Assembly (NCBI GenBank): GCA_015501075.1
Contig: JADNYJ010000004.1
Location: 434,001 to 498,000 of the forward strand
Reading direction: 5' to 3'
Length of the DNA stretch: 64,000 bases
Source of the DNA: Gymnopilus junonius
Lineage: Eukaryota; Basidiomycota; Agaricomycetes; Agaricales; Galerinaceae
Below are positions 1-16,166 of the stretch, piece by piece. How positions within the stretch are numbered: the first letter of the stretch is position 1; each line of letters starts with the position of its first letter. A program made the position numbers and the translations under genes. Under the pieces are notes generated by a model. It was not told the DNA's origin. It made no database searches and saw only the letters and a list, made by a program, of their open reading frames with translations.

Positions 1-327
1 TAGGTGGACCATACCCAAGTGTGAGTAAATTTAATCCTCCTCACGGCCCGATCACCCTTTGCCTTGCCCGTTAGCTAATTTGTATAACCACCCATGTAGT
101 TCCTCGGTCGCCATGAAATACCTGAACGGGTTGAAGCTTGCTTCGGAAGTAACTGGCCTCGTTTGTGCGAGATAAAGTCATTCTACGACCCCAATAACAT
201 GTTCAAAAACACATTCTGGCCTCTTGATGCCGCTGGAAATGTGGTGGACTCACGTACTCACGAGCCTGCTACTCCCAAGTTCGAACCAAAGCTCCTCGAT
301 GGAGAAAGTCGCAAGGTCTTTATTTGA
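1..327 (+). CDS. FAD-linked oxidoreductase with BBE domain, C-terminal part only
   Basis: This is the last part of a gene entering from the left edge. An exon fragment (1-20) is followed by an intron with donor GTGAGT at 21 and acceptor TAG at 97-99, then a terminal exon 100-327 ending in TGA. The exon reads FGSNWPRLCEIKSFYDPNNM followed by FKNTFWPLD, which is the berberine-bridge-enzyme (BBE) motif at the C-terminus of FAD-binding PCMH/BBE oxidases, including glucooligosaccharide oxidase-like enzymes. Such proteins oxidise small molecules or sugars using covalently bound FAD and are usually secreted in fungi. The flavin-binding domain lies outside the window, so substrate and the His/Cys flavin linkage cannot be judged. 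The family call is firm; the precise enzyme is not. Confidence 0.8.
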
Positions 328-773
328 ACCTGTACGCAATCCCGAATGGACCCCATCTTTTAACAAATTTCTTGTAAGCTAAATTTATCATGAGTTTTTT
401 CCAATTTTCATAGCAAACCGGAGTCTTCTTGCTTTCTTATACTGGGGACATAACGCATTGGGACTGTAGGATTGACTCCGCATCACAGTACAATGTTGCT
501 GCCTCCATGACATAGATATGACTGATCTAGGCCATTCTACAGACCTGCTCTAAAGCTAGATAAAATTTAGGTCATAAATACAAGATCATACGACTGAATT
601 TTATATATTCGCGACACCTAATAGAGCATTTCCTAACAATTGATGGAAATCGGCTAATAAGTAAGCGCGACGGAAGCGCCCATACCGAAATAGGGCAAAT
701 TTGACAAACAAGGAATCAATTGGAATCAACCTATCTAATGTAGAATAGGCATACGCTACTGCATGTCACTCAA
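328..773. other. intergenic region between convergent genes
   Basis: AT-rich stretch between the stop of the FAD oxidase and the stop of the minus-strand secreted protein. I see no coding signal, repeat or RNA gene in it. It presumably carries both 3' untranslated regions. Confidence 0.6.
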
Positions 774-1070
774 CTATTTCTTGTTCTTGCAGCAGAGAAC
801 CTTTTGCCCAGTAATACAGCAAGCTCCGTCTCCGCAGCCTCCCCTATCCAGTTCACGGTAACCCTGAGTGGTGCAACCACCTGCGCAGAATGGTGCGGTG
901 CCCTCCCAGTGACAGCCAACGAGGGCAGGTCTATCCTGAGCGGTATTGTGATTAGCGAAGGCGAGCTCCTCTGAACTTATTGCAGTGTTCAATGTGTGGT
1001 CCTCGGACGGCACAGCGAGTACCATCGTGGCTACTGCTAATAAGCTGCTGACAACGTAAAAAAACTTCAT
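774..1070 (-). CDS. small secreted cysteine-rich protein, 98 aa
   Basis: A single-exon reading frame starts at the ATG at 1070-1068. It encodes a typical secretion signal (MKFFYVVSSLLAVATMVLA, residues 1-19) followed by about 30 polar residues and a compact C-terminal domain. Eight cysteines lie at residues 53, 62, 66, 79, 84, 85, 93 and 94, including two CC pairs, so four disulphides are possible. The frame stays open for another 350 nt upstream, but that extension would bury the signal peptide, so the internal ATG is the likelier start. I do not recognise the family. It is not an eight-cysteine hydrophobin (the spacing is wrong) and it lacks the CW-x-CC motif of the array at 49-54 kb. Size, signal and cysteine content are what is expected of a small secreted protein that may be an effector or antimicrobial; that role is inference. 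Confidence 0.6.
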   Translation of the reverse strand: MKFFYVVSSLLAVATMVLAVPSEDHTLNTAISSEELAFANHNTAQDRPALVGCHWEGTAPFCAGGCTTQGYRELDRGGCGDGACCITGQKVLCCKNKK

Positions 1071-2711
1071 TCTAAACAAGGGCAGATAATCAGAGAAGTA
1101 ATTAGGAAATTGGGAAGTTACTAGCTTGCCTTGACGTATAATCTTTCTATGAGAGAACGAAGAAATACTTTCAAAGACGACTTTCTGACTGTTTTGGGAA
1201 GTACTTACACTGACTGTACTTCTGAGTGGTGTTGATTGATACACCTGGACCTCTGTTGGTGTTCTTATATGCTTCAAATAACCCATTTGCCAAGCATTCT
1301 TCTTGTCGTTGAATCTAGGATCTCCGCTTACAACCACGACAAATTTGTAGTAGTCAACAAGTGGTGATAAGCAATAATATGAGCGATTAAAGGCCTTAGA
1401 ACTATGCCAACAAGGCCGCATTTTTTACAATAGAACTCTTTTTCAGTTCTAAAGTAGAATAAGCGTAACCCATTAGGTTTGACCATCGCTTGGGGGTTAG
1501 GCGGTTCCGATTTGTTCTGCGGTTCTTTCAAGTGATTTACTAGTGTAAGACGGGAATAACTTTAGGGAAGACATGCTTTCAATAAATAAAAAAGGGTGAC
1601 TGACCAAAATTCCAAAGCATATGAATTTCAACGCTGATCTAGCAAATCAACCACTGGCAGTGCAGATCATGTCTTTCAAATAGGGGCGCTACTCGGCGAT
1701 TACCGACGTAACCAACCAGCTCGGCCCGCAATTGCACTCTTACAACATTCCCTGGGGCATTCATGATCAAGTTGGACCACCATCACCGATGGCTGGTTCG
1801 ACATATTTTTTCTTCCCCGCTGAAAAATACCCTATGGCTTTTAGCAGCCTCTATCTTGCTCTGGTTGTCCTACTTACTTCCAATCCCAGTACGTGGCCTT
1901 TTGTTTTCCTTGACGTATCTTGCATCTGGGTAGGGCGATGGGCAATGTTGTCTAAACATTGTTCCCTCAACGCATATTTGTTAATATCGTTTAATGAGGA
2001 GCAGCCTTCGTATCCTCGCCGTTGGGCTAAGCAAAAATACATTAAACAGTTGACCATTGATGGAGAAGAAGGATGCAGCCCTTGCTCCTGTCGAATATTG
2101 GTCGAATGTGTATTTAATTGCGTGCTTTATATAAAAGAACGGCATTCCTCAACAGCTGGATGTGTACCCGTGCTCATTGGCGCCCTGCCTACCAGGTCCT
2201 TGCGATAGGACATTTGGAATAGAAACCTTTCAAACCTTGCCCAAGTTATTGAAAACATATTTTACATTCCTTTAACTAAAATATAGACATCCACGAGAAG
2301 CTCTACACTTTTATGGTCATACATCCGTGCAAAAATAATATAAGGTGGACAGAAAGAGGAAAAGAGGAAGAGCGAAAACATAAACGAGTACAAGCGTAGA
2401 GGGTGCGACATGTGGATGACACTTGTGATGAAGGAGAGCAAGGAGGAAGGCAGCAAATAGGATAGAAAAAGTGTGGAGGATACATAAATCGATGAATGAT
2501 CATAACGGTGGAGGGAGAAAGAGCAGGAAAAAGGAGACGGGACAGGTGCAATGAGATATGCAAAATAAACATCGGGCAGGGCAAATAATGGAGATCATGC
2601 AGAAAAGGAAGAAATACGATGGGCAGACATTCCAGACAAGATGAGATATCGGTTGCGAAAAAGGGAAAGAAATCATGGCAGAAAATAAAAGAAAAAGAAA
2701 ATATCCAACGA
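1071..2711. other. intergenic region, no supported gene
   Basis: It contains the promoter side of the secreted-protein gene and the 3' side of the exchange-factor gene. A 158-codon plus-strand frame at 1732-2208 is open, but it has no recognisable domain, weak composition and no clear splice partners. I do not call it. Confidence 0.45.
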
Positions 2712-5700
2712 CTATCCATCCATTGAAATTGGTTCCAAGAAGCTTGCCAGGGCCCAACCTACCACATTGTTCCCATCTCGGCACAACAGTAAGCAGTCTT
2801 CACCATCATCCACGTATAACGGCAAATTCGGATGTATGCTCGGGTGTCCAGCCTCCTGCAGCACCTGATAAAGATCACCCTCAAGGAGGGTGAAGAATGG
2901 GAACGAATAGTACGATACCGAGGGAGGAGGCCTGCAAGGGTGGACGACCTGGCAAATGTACTTGGCAGGCTTCGAAGCCCACGAATCGCGTTGTGATGCC
3001 GTTAACGGGGGAGGATCGGTGGGCTGTGTTGTCGATGAGTTGGCGTTGCCATTGTTGCCTCCTGAACCAGTAAAGAAGGACGTAATGGATTTGACCGATC
3101 CAGAGCGCTTTCTGGAGTGTGTGGGACGCTCCTTTGACTTGCGTTTAGGGCTTGAACCGCTTGCCTTTGTATTCGACGTTGGCTGGGCCTTTGACGAGTT
3201 GGTTGTGGTGGGTCGCGTCGTCCTATCACGGCCTCTGTCTGAATGTCTGGTCGTGTCCTGTTGGTACTCCTGGTATTGCCGATACTCCTCCCATTCCTCC
3301 TCCACAGGCGGCTGGTAATGTACACGATCACCGTCCACGACGTATCCAGCCCCATTCACTAGAGGCAACATTCCATGTTCCGTCATCCTTCTATGCTGTG
3401 TCAGTGACGCTCGATCCGAGTTGGTTTTTGATAAGGGCATCGACTTCATCCTCGTAATACCCTGTCTTGAACTCGACGCGCTAGCTGGATACTGATACTG
3501 GGCATCCTCGTACGGCGAAGGAACCACACCACCATGCTGAGCTACGAATTCCGCAAAGTCTTCCTCTAGCCCATGCCCTTGCGTCCTCCGCCTAGAGAGC
3601 TTGGTGGGGTCTCTTTGTCTGGAATGAGTGCTGTCCTGTGATGATGGCCGTCGACCATTGCTTCCACTGCCGCTCCCACTCGCTTGCGATTGAGTACTAC
3701 TCGCCAGAGTGCTAGCATCGCTACTACCCCTTCCCCTTCCCCGTTTTCCATCCTTCCCATGAGAGCCAAGAGGCAACGGTGCAGAGACTGAGTATCCCGA
3801 AGCCATCCCTGAGGGGTTGAGGGCTGCCAACATGTTTATAGTGGAAGCCGCATTCACTGTTTTCTTGCTATGAACAGGAGAGTGTGATGGCTCCAGTGCT
3901 GCGAACATAGATTGAACGGCAGCAGAGTTGACAGCAGCACTATTTTTGCTTGATTTTGAATGGTGCTTTTCCTTCGTACTTTCCCTATCTCTCTCTCTCT
4001 CCTTCGGTTGTGGTGGTAACACCGGCGGAGGCGCTCCAAAGGCCGGCGTAAGTGGCATATAATATCCAGGATACGCAAAGAATTGTTCAGGAGAACCGTA
4101 GTTCGGCTGAGGTGGATACACCCTCGGCGTAGGCTGTAACTGGGGAACAGGTTTTGTGATAGCCAAAGACTGAACCAGTTCATCGACCTCTTGCCATCGG
4201 TTGAGCCACACGGCACACGTCTCATCCGATCCCGCATTTAGCTCGCCTTCAACCCGCAGCATCTCCCAAAGCTCCGCCCAGTGCTCCTTCACGTCTCTCC
4301 AAAACCTTGTCTGAATCGCAGCTAGCCTACGAACGAGTATATCGATCCCTCTGCGTAGGTATCCTATGTATATCGGGAGGTCGGCAGCTAGTTGGCCTCT
4401 CAGTGCGAGGTAGTTCGTCGACGCAGCTAGTAAAGAGGGTGGAGGCCTATTCTTCTGTGATACAGGCATCGTAAGAAGGTGGTAATGATACGGCTCTTGC
4501 TCGTTCATCGACGCTAGGAGCTTCAACGGTTGGTTCATCGTGCTCAGGAGACGCGCGATATCCTTCAACAGCATCTCGTTGATCGCACCTTCGAGATCCG
4601 CGGTGAGAGGCAACAGCCCCTTCTTAATCACCTCCATAAATGCGTCGAATGCCTCTGAGCCTTGGTCTGCCGACAAGCCAATGACTTTCCCAAACGACAG
4701 CGCCCAGGTCCGCAAGGCGAGCATCACGTTGGACATCATCTTGCCCCAGTCCACCACGTTCTTCCCAAACTGCTGTGCGAAGACGTCTAACCGCTTCAAC
4801 TCAGTCTGCATGGCTTCCACCTGTGCCGCCTCGCTGTTGCCCTCTGTCAGGTGGGACACGCGCATCGTCGCTGCTGATATGCCACCATGCTTCAACGACT
4901 TGACTTTGGATAGATTGACACCTGCCGATACCGTCACTGGCGCATTGGGCCTTTTCACCGATTTGGACGTGAGCACGTCCTTGACGACCTCTGCGCGTCG
5001 TCGGCCTTCATTGACATTCCGAGCGAGCTCTTCGATACCTTCACGGGCCTTTCGAAGATTCTCCTTGTCTGGATGGGCATCGGGAGTCTCAACAAGGATG
5101 GCGTTGAGTAAGAGCGGATATTTCAGTAGTCGCTGCACGGGCTTGATCAGGAGAGAAGCGAGATCCCATGCATGGGATACGGAAGATGCGACAGTCTGCG
5201 TATAGCTGAGATAGGCAGTCAACGCAGGCGTTTGAGGCAAGTTTTGTAGATGCTGCAGCGCCGTAGGGTGTCGAGTAATGTATTGCTTGTAGGGCTTTTC
5301 TAAACGAGGTATCTGAAAAACAAATTAAAAAATAAGCCAAAGAAAAAAAAAAGATATCGAAATTAAAGAAGTAAGTACGTACAGCTTTCTCAGTAAATAT
5401 CGCTCCAACATAATCGTCATCCTGCAGTCCACCCTCAACCGCCGCCGAGCCTATCGCATATGCCAACTCCTCGGTAAACTGGTCAGCAAGTTCCGCCAGC
5501 TCAGCGATATTACCGAAAATGATCTTGATGTCCTCTGAAGTCATCGGCGGGCCGAGAGACGCGGTGGAAGAGTCAGAACTACTTGCGGTGGAGACTGTGC
5601 GGGAGGAAGAACCGGAGGAGTTGGGCGGGGTCACCGGTAAGTTGCTCAGCGGGGCTGTCTGGCCTAGAAGTTGAAAGTAAAATAAAAGTTAGGTTAGTGC

Positions 5701-6966
5701 GCCTGGTTCATTTTAGATTGAGAAGAGCTTTGAATTCGTTCGAAGAAGAAAATGGACCCATTCAGTCAAGAGGGTGACAGAACGGAACGGAAGTGGACAA
5801 ATCTGTCAGTCTACCCTCGGACTTGGCAGTACAGTCTTGCAGCTATCTGATCTTCCGCTAGACTGCATCTGCAAGTAAAGTAAAAAGAGGGTGCCAAACA
5901 AAAGAAAAAACGTGTTGCGTGAATATTGGGGTGAACGGAGAGAGTAGGAAGGCATATGTGCAAAAAAGTGGCAAAAACGAGGGTTAACGTCCGATCGGTT
6001 CGTTGTATCCAATCCGATTTTAGTGGGAGTTTAACGTGCCATGTCAGCCCGCTGAAGTAAATGTTTCCAACGGGTTGGGCACGGGGAGGAGGACCACCCT
6101 AGTGAATGATCATCGGATACAGCATCCGAGGGATTCTTCGGTGCGAACGAGAGCTCCGACCGATCCAAGTGCGCAGGCACTTTAGATTGACTACACGCTT
6201 CGAAAGCCTGCTAGAAATTTCCAGGTGGCCCGCCATTCGTGGTATGCAGTCCAAAAGAGAAAATGATTGGAAAAATAAAAAGAAATAGTACTTGCCTAAT
6301 GCTAAAGGAATATGGACGTCGCGTATGAGGGCCAGATCGGTCGCGTAGGCTTTCTCTGAACTGAGCAATTCTTGCAAAGCGTGTTGCCTTTTGGTGAAAA
6401 CCATGGTGGGTTGATGAGCAAGAGATGGTGGGGCTGAGGAAGGGGTGAGGATCCAGAGGTTGACTCCTCGTGGGTTCATCATCGAGATCAATGCTCAGTG
6501 GAGACTCCGGCCTTTCTGGGAGGGCTTTTGACTGGATATCAATGGTCAATGAAGATCTGGAACCATCCACTTCAATGAGACCATTGAGCGAAGGAAAGCT
6601 GTTGTGCCGGTCCCTCATCTGAAATACTGCAGAGGCAGGAAAAGCCGTGTCAGGAAGTAAGGTGAAGTCGTCGGTTGGAGTCTGGGGTAGCACGGGAGAG
6701 TCAAGGGTGGAAACAGAGGTGTTACTTGAGGCAACAAGCTGGTTTGTGACAGTCCCTGAGGACTGGGAAGAAATAGAGCGTGCAGGTGGACGGAGAGGAG
6801 AACGTGCGGGTAAGGGAGGAGAAGTTGACACCGGGGGAATAGAGGACAGAGAGGGTCTAGCCACGCGGTGTGAACGAGGCGAGCTGCCCCCAGAAGATGT
6901 AGCAGTGGTAGCAGAGGTGAAAGTTACTGCAGCTGGCTTTGTCGCTGCAGCAGCAGAGTCTTCCAT
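2712..6966 (-). CDS. Rho/Cdc42 guanine nucleotide exchange factor with DH, BAR-like and SH3 domains
   Basis: Exons read 6966-6296 (with a small break near 6464-6434), 5663-5383 and 5312-2712, giving about 1,173 aa. A Ser/Thr/Pro-rich N-terminus leads into a DH domain starting around KRQHALQELLSSEKAYATDL. It continues through IIFGNIAELAELADQF and the conserved last helix LIKPVQRLLKYPLLL. A long helical BAR-like region follows, then a disordered basic and Ser-rich stretch, and a C-terminal SH3 domain (LPLYVDDGEDCLLL, VGWALASFLEPI). DH plus BAR is the arrangement of Tuba/DNMBP and of S. pombe Gef1, Cdc42 activators at sites of polar growth; that role here is inferred. There is no PH domain. Two oddities: the 632-nt intron 6295-5664 must use a GC donor to keep frame, and the step between the N-terminal and DH frames needs either a 31-nt intron or a frameshift. 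Confidence 0.85.
5664..6295 (-). other. 632-nt GC-AG intron inside the DH domain
   Basis: The upstream exon ends ATTAG and the intron begins GCAAGT, the standard form of a GC donor. It ends CTTCTAG before GCCAGACAG. Only this junction joins LALG to QTAPLSNLPVTPPN in frame and keeps the DH domain continuous. The nearby GT (four bases further on) gives the wrong phase. The intron is roughly ten times longer than its neighbours. Confidence 0.75.
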
Positions 6967-9740
6967 GGCTATCTATAGAGAAAGAAAGCCAAAAGAAAGC
7001 AGTTGGAGAACAAGGGCGTCAGTTGCCAGGACTGAGCAATACCTATTTTCCCGCAGAGGGCGGCTGTTCCCAGTGGAAGTTAATCTACCGTTAATGTGAA
7101 GAGAATATTAGCTGCTGTCACTGCGAATATGTATCATCGCTCTAATTCGGTTATCAACCCACCGGAATCGCGTCTGGCGTTCATTCTCAAAATGTGACCG
7201 ATCACGCGAACTCCCATCATGTCCCGAAATATCACCTCCCACCCATCCGTCTTTCCTCCACACTTAGTCCGTCCAACTCCAGAATGCACTAACCCAGCGA
7301 ACTAGACTGCGCACCAAGCAAAGCCCATGTCTTTTGCGCTCTACTCACAGGGACTAACTCACTAGCTCTATCTAGCACGGACACTCGGAACGATAACTCA
7401 CAAACGGAACTTCCTCCAATCTACATATGATTCTGTCACGCCCTTCGCAACCGCATTCCACCCCCACATGTGCTCACAGTGCGAAATAGCATGTGAAGGC
7501 CCTTCATTAAGCCTTCGCCGTCACATTCATTTCTATCATTTCAACAGAGGGTACACGACTCTCAGGCTTCAGCCACATGTTTATGTTTAAAAACATCTCC
7601 TCAGAGGTCAATATTTGGAAACGCGCCTAATCAAAGGCTTAAAACCCATGCGACAGTTTGACTGTAGCTTCTGAACTGTGCTGCCTATCTTTAACATTGC
7701 CGCCTGCTTACTATCTTCTTTCGGGTTGTCTGGAATGCCGTGCCAACTCATAGCTATCTCACCCTTGCTAGTTCCTATTGGAAGGAAAGCAAAAGGAGAT
7801 GCGCTCTTTGTAATGTCATGATTTTCTCAACCGCCCAGCACTAATCAGGACTGGAGTACATACACCAACGTCAACTTAAATTTCAAACCTCATCTATTTG
7901 GGTTCAAATGTTACTTCAGTATAGGCCTTATCCGACAATTCCCCTATATTGCAACGCTTTGACTGTCGATCCTCCATCTACGACTCCTTGACATTCGAAG
8001 CCAATAACCTCTATCTATAGTCTCTAGCAATCCACACCGCCAGACAAATCCTCCGACGCTCCGCTCCGAGTGAGAACTATGACGCAGTACTCAAAGCTAT
8101 TTTCTTCTCGCCCTTGAGAAGAATTCTCGACTCAATAGAGTGCGCAGCACTCGGGGAAAATCAGTCCCGTCGAAGCGGTTATTCCTCGATGATAGCCTAT
8201 ACAGACCGGTCTCAAAGTGGAAGATCAATTATAAAATCGGAAAGAATATATATCCAATTTAGCTTTTGGTACTCTCAGAGAACAAGATCTTTCAATGGGT
8301 ATGATGACTTGAAGTTTGGAAAAGGTCCTATTGCGCTGACTCATGAAGACGAACATGAAAGAAAGGCTCGAGCAAGAGTTAGCGGTACTCATATTAAGCA
8401 GCAACTCTTTCATTATGCACAGCCGAGCGGAACCTTTCCCAAATATCAGAAGCACTACCCCGCACAGCGGACGAAATTTGGTGTGGCATATATAATTGCA
8501 GGAACCCTCCAGCGGTCCCGCATTTTATCCCCTAAAAGTGAGGCCCGGAAAAATGACAGGCAAATGCGATCCCGCTCGATCCCGCCCTTGTTTCGTCGCG
8601 TTTCGACATATTTCCAATCTGCACGAGATCCATAAGATTTTTTTGAAGATCAAAAACATAAACAGGTCATCGAAGGGAAAAGAATATATGTGCCTTTGGC
8701 AGTAGCAGAATGGGCAGAAGTTCATTAGGATGGAGATCTTTGGCCAATCAGAAATCAGAAGTTTGTGGTCAGCATCGACATTCCTCTAGGTGCTCTGGAA
8801 GATCCAAGAGAGCTGTCAAGGTCGAAAGCGCAGAGAAATGTGGTCACGGAGTTGGCCTGCACGGCACTGTATGCAGCAATACGAAGGAGACCCATCTGAG
8901 ACGTCACGAAGTGCTACTTTACAGGGCGACGCCGCCAACATGTATTTCCCGCATATCTCATGAGGCGCAGATAGATGATCTTTGAACTCCAAACCATCGT
9001 ATTGAACTTCCGCTTTCGAGCCATCCCGTAAAATCTGCTGCTAAGCCATTACTAGCTGCCAGCTGCAGAACATCAGATGTGATCCCAAGGGATCCATTTG
9101 ACATCAGGAAACAGACAATTGAAATTGGCAAGAGACTTGGGATTTAATTGAGCCCAGGAAAAAGCTCGTACTCATCTATGATTTCCACTAGGGAATGTAG
9201 GACAAGACTGGGGAACGTGATTGACAAACTGAAAGAAAACAGAAAAGGGAGAGAAGAAAGAACAGTTATTTATATTTCCAAGAAACTAAATATATCTCAC
9301 AAAACAGGAAGTGTATATCCAAAACTAATTTAATGTATCCTAAGGTTAGGGTTAGAACCCTAAAGAGACAAAAAAGAGAGCCTGCCCAGCCAGAGTGGCC
9401 AAAGCAGGACAGGAAAATATTGAGACGGTGCATGAGCCTGAGCCCATACAAGCCGCAGACACCCCCTGAGGACAAGGTCGCCGTGCTATGGAGGATCTCC
9501 ACAGCCCATAGACCCGGGTACTTGAAGGGGCCTATGCCATCAAGGTAAGTATGAGGTGTTCATTAGCAAGCAAGGCTTTTATAGTGTCGGAATGTGCACG
9601 GACCATTTGAGTTATTTGTACGGCATTGATGCGCTTCGGCGGGGCTTCGGCCTACCCTCGTACTGGCTTTTGTTTCTGACATCATCACCCTTTTGGAACT
9701 GCGCTTGGTTTCTGAACCTAGATAGACGATGTGCTACAGT
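6967..9740. other. long region without a supported gene
   Basis: 2.8 kb between two minus-strand genes. The part next to 6966 must hold the exchange-factor promoter and 5' untranslated region. Around 8750-9000 a plus-strand reading resembles protein (for example VVSIDIPLGALEDPRELSRS) but is interrupted by stops. It may be a gene relic, and I cannot assign it. Open frames at 8114-8635 and 9333-9548 have no domain I recognise. A short telomere-like palindrome lies at 9346-9363. Confidence 0.4.
9346..9363. repeat. 18-bp inverted pair of telomere-type units
   Basis: The sequence TTAGGGTTAGAACCCTAA is two TTAGGGTT half-units head to head around AG. TTAGGG is the usual fungal telomere repeat. Only one unit lies on each side, so this could be chance, a protein-binding site, or a very short interstitial telomere trace. 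Confidence 0.4.
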
Positions 9741-11104
9741 TTACAGGATATTTACTTGGTATTTCGCCTCCTTCTCTTCAGGTTCACCAAAGGTATTGAT
9801 ATCCCACACAGGCTTGTTAGTAGTCAGTGGAATATTGAACCTAAAGCACAACGATCAGCTTCCAAAATTCGACTCGGCCCAATTCAAAAAAAAACCCCAC
9901 CTTGTACGATTATCAACCACAATCGACGACACCTTGTCGTAATCCTCCTGCCTGAGCTCGATTTGCTGGAAGTTGGAGAGGATGCGCTCCTCTTGTACGC
10001 TCTTGGGAATAACAGTATATCCTCTGTGTGCGCCCCATGCGATCAGAACTTGTGCTGGCGTCGCGTTCAATTTCTGAGCGACTTCTTGGATTACCGGGTG
10101 ATCTGTCAGCTTGGGCTTGCCGAACACTGTTTTTTTTTTTTTCGTTAGGTCGAACTTCTGAATATGGCCAAAGAAGAAGAGAATTCCTACCATTGTTTCC
10201 TAGAGGACTGTATGCTGTGATGTGGATGTTCTTCTTCTTGCAGTATTCGACTAGGTCATCTTGAGGGAGGAGTGGGTGTGCTTCGACTTGGTTCACGAGC
10301 TATTTTCAAAGCAAGACATCTATATCAGCGAATGGTCCTAGGTTGCTACTTCGACTTACGGGGACAACGCCGGTAGCACTGATGATTCCCTCAAGGTGTT
10401 CAACCGTGAAGTTAGAAACACCAATGGCTCGGACCTACAAATACGATTATGAGTTGACTATTCTGCAGCATTTGCTTATTTAATATTTACGTACCTTGGA
10501 CTTTGGGAGTTTGATCATGGCCTTCCATGTATCGGCCAAAGTCGTCTTGTCATCAATTTCAACTTGACCTGGAATAGTTGGGTGGGCAGGGAATAGGCCT
10601 CTTCCAGCGGCAAAAGCAATAGGCCAGTGAACAACTGCGAAAATACCGAAGTAACATGAGTACGCCACATATCCCTTTCATTAACTAAGCTGACATACGG
10701 TACAAATCCAGATAGTCAACTCCGAGCTGCTTGAGCGTCTCATCGAGCTCCTTCTCAACTTCCTCAGACTGGTGGGCAGAGTTCCAGAGCTTGGAGGTGA
10801 TCCAGAGATCTTCGCGCTTGACGACGGATGGGATGAGTTTCTTGAGTGCCGCACCGACTTCGTCTTGATTCTGGTATACCATTGCTAGATCGAGATGGCG
10901 GTACCCATTGCGGACGGCGATTTCGACCTAACAAAATCATCAAGCGGCGCATCGTCGTCAGTACACCCTATTTGTAGACGAATTGTCTGTTGACAGGACA
11001 CATACAGCTGTTTCGACCTCCTTGGGCTTGGAGAGCCACGTACCAAGACCGATCTGGGGGATCTTGGATCCATCAGCGAGGGTGACGGTCTTTCCGAGCG
11101 ACAT
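9741..11104 (-). CDS. aldo/keto reductase
   Basis: Seven exons (11104-11006, 10927-10699, 10634-10495, 10434-10360, 10299-10191, 10126-9901, 9840-9741) total 978 nt and give 325 aa, the usual length for the family. All junctions are GT-AG and keep frame. NADPH-dependent aldo/keto reductases reduce aldehydes, ketones and sugars. The full catalytic tetrad is visible: Asp46 and Tyr51 in HLDLAMVY, Lys79 in ITSKLWN and His112 in LVHWP. The cofactor signature [15 protein letters not shown] lies near the C-terminus. The sequence is closest in style to fungal Gcy1/Ypr1-type glycerol dehydrogenase or D-galacturonate reductase-like enzymes; I cannot separate these by eye. A pectin-degrading GH28 enzyme lies 50 kb away, which is too far to imply a pathway cluster. 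The gene looks intact. Confidence 0.95.
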
Positions 11105-12227
11105 AATCTTATGAATGAAGTAGCTTAGGAAAATGATAAGGGTTACAGGGTGAGCGTGCGGGGTAGGATTCGAGGTGCTGGATTTTATAGGGGCCTCAGG
11201 CGGTCATTCTTCTTTGACCTCCGGATGACGGACCGCTGGAGGCGGACCGTTGAGAGCCCTCTCCCGTCGTTCTTGAAAGTGGGATGGATTGCTCATCATG
11301 GTCAGGCTTCTCAAAGTTATAGGATCCGCTCGCCATTGCACGTGTAGTCACTAGCGGAGACTATAATTTATTAGATCGAATGTTATATTTTCGTCAGGGC
11401 ATCCGTCGCATTTCCTATAACTACCTTGTACGGCAGAGCAGTTTCATGAAAGTAGCGTCTATTTAAAATATATTCATCAAAGGAGTCTGTGGTGCTATAG
11501 ACAGTCCAAATAAATTATGGATATCTATAACTTGTGAAACAGAGCACACAACAGCAACACGGATTGAATAGCATATATGCAGAAAATAGGATGATGTCAT
11601 GTCCTCTTTTTTTGCGGCTCCGTAGTAATTGAAAGGAATTTCTGACGTGATTGGCAGGCGAAAGAGGGTAAGTATGGTATTGCCCTGAAGTGGCTTGCTC
11701 CTTGGGCGTCTATTTTGGATTCCTCCCTAGAACTTGAAGGTGAAGTTGGCAACAGCACCGAAAATCCATGTCGCGTCATATTAGAACTGTAGCTCTGCAT
11801 GCCTCCTCTCCCGTGAAGGAGTCCAATACCTGTAATGTTTTCTGATGGACATTGCGGGGATTAGGCAAAAACAAGCAGCCTCATTCCGTCCGTTGGTCAT
11901 TACATATGGAAAGCACAGTAGATTTACTGTGAAACGAGATGTGAAGAGCACAGCCCCGGAACCGAACATCGGAAGCGCAAGGGGGTGTTTGTTATACGGG
12001 TTGTAAGCAAATACAGACGTGGTGACAGTTAGCCGAAGTATCAGGGCAGCCAAGCGCAACAAAACGACAAGACTTTCTCCACCGCACAAGTCAGACAGGC
12101 TGGCTTTGTTATCTCTCTTCAAAATACGGATTATCTGGCTTTTGGTCCAGGTTGCTTAGGTCTCCTCCTTGTCCGACATTCAGAGATCTGTCCGGCCCGC
12201 TGTCGTCATTAATCTTAGGCTGCGCCC
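11105..12227. promoter_or_regulatory. shared upstream region of divergent genes
   Basis: 1.1 kb separates the start of the aldo/keto reductase (minus) from the start of the Ca2+-ATPase (plus), so both promoters must lie here. A minus-strand frame of 113 codons at 11781-12122 has no recognisable features and I treat it as chance. No specific operator could be identified. Confidence 0.45.

Positions 12228-16166
<3,939 letters not shown>

Noticed and set aside
1071..1421. N-terminal extension of the secreted protein to a 215-codon frame
   Set aside because: It would bury a textbook signal peptide in the middle of the protein; the sequence upstream of 1070 looks like promoter.
1732..2208. 158-codon plus-strand frame
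   Set aside because: Partly protein-like (QLHSYNIPWGIHDQVGPPSP) but no domain, no splice partners and a likely chance frame.
8114..8635. 173-codon plus-strand frame
   Set aside because: No recognisable content and biased composition; lies in a gene-free stretch.
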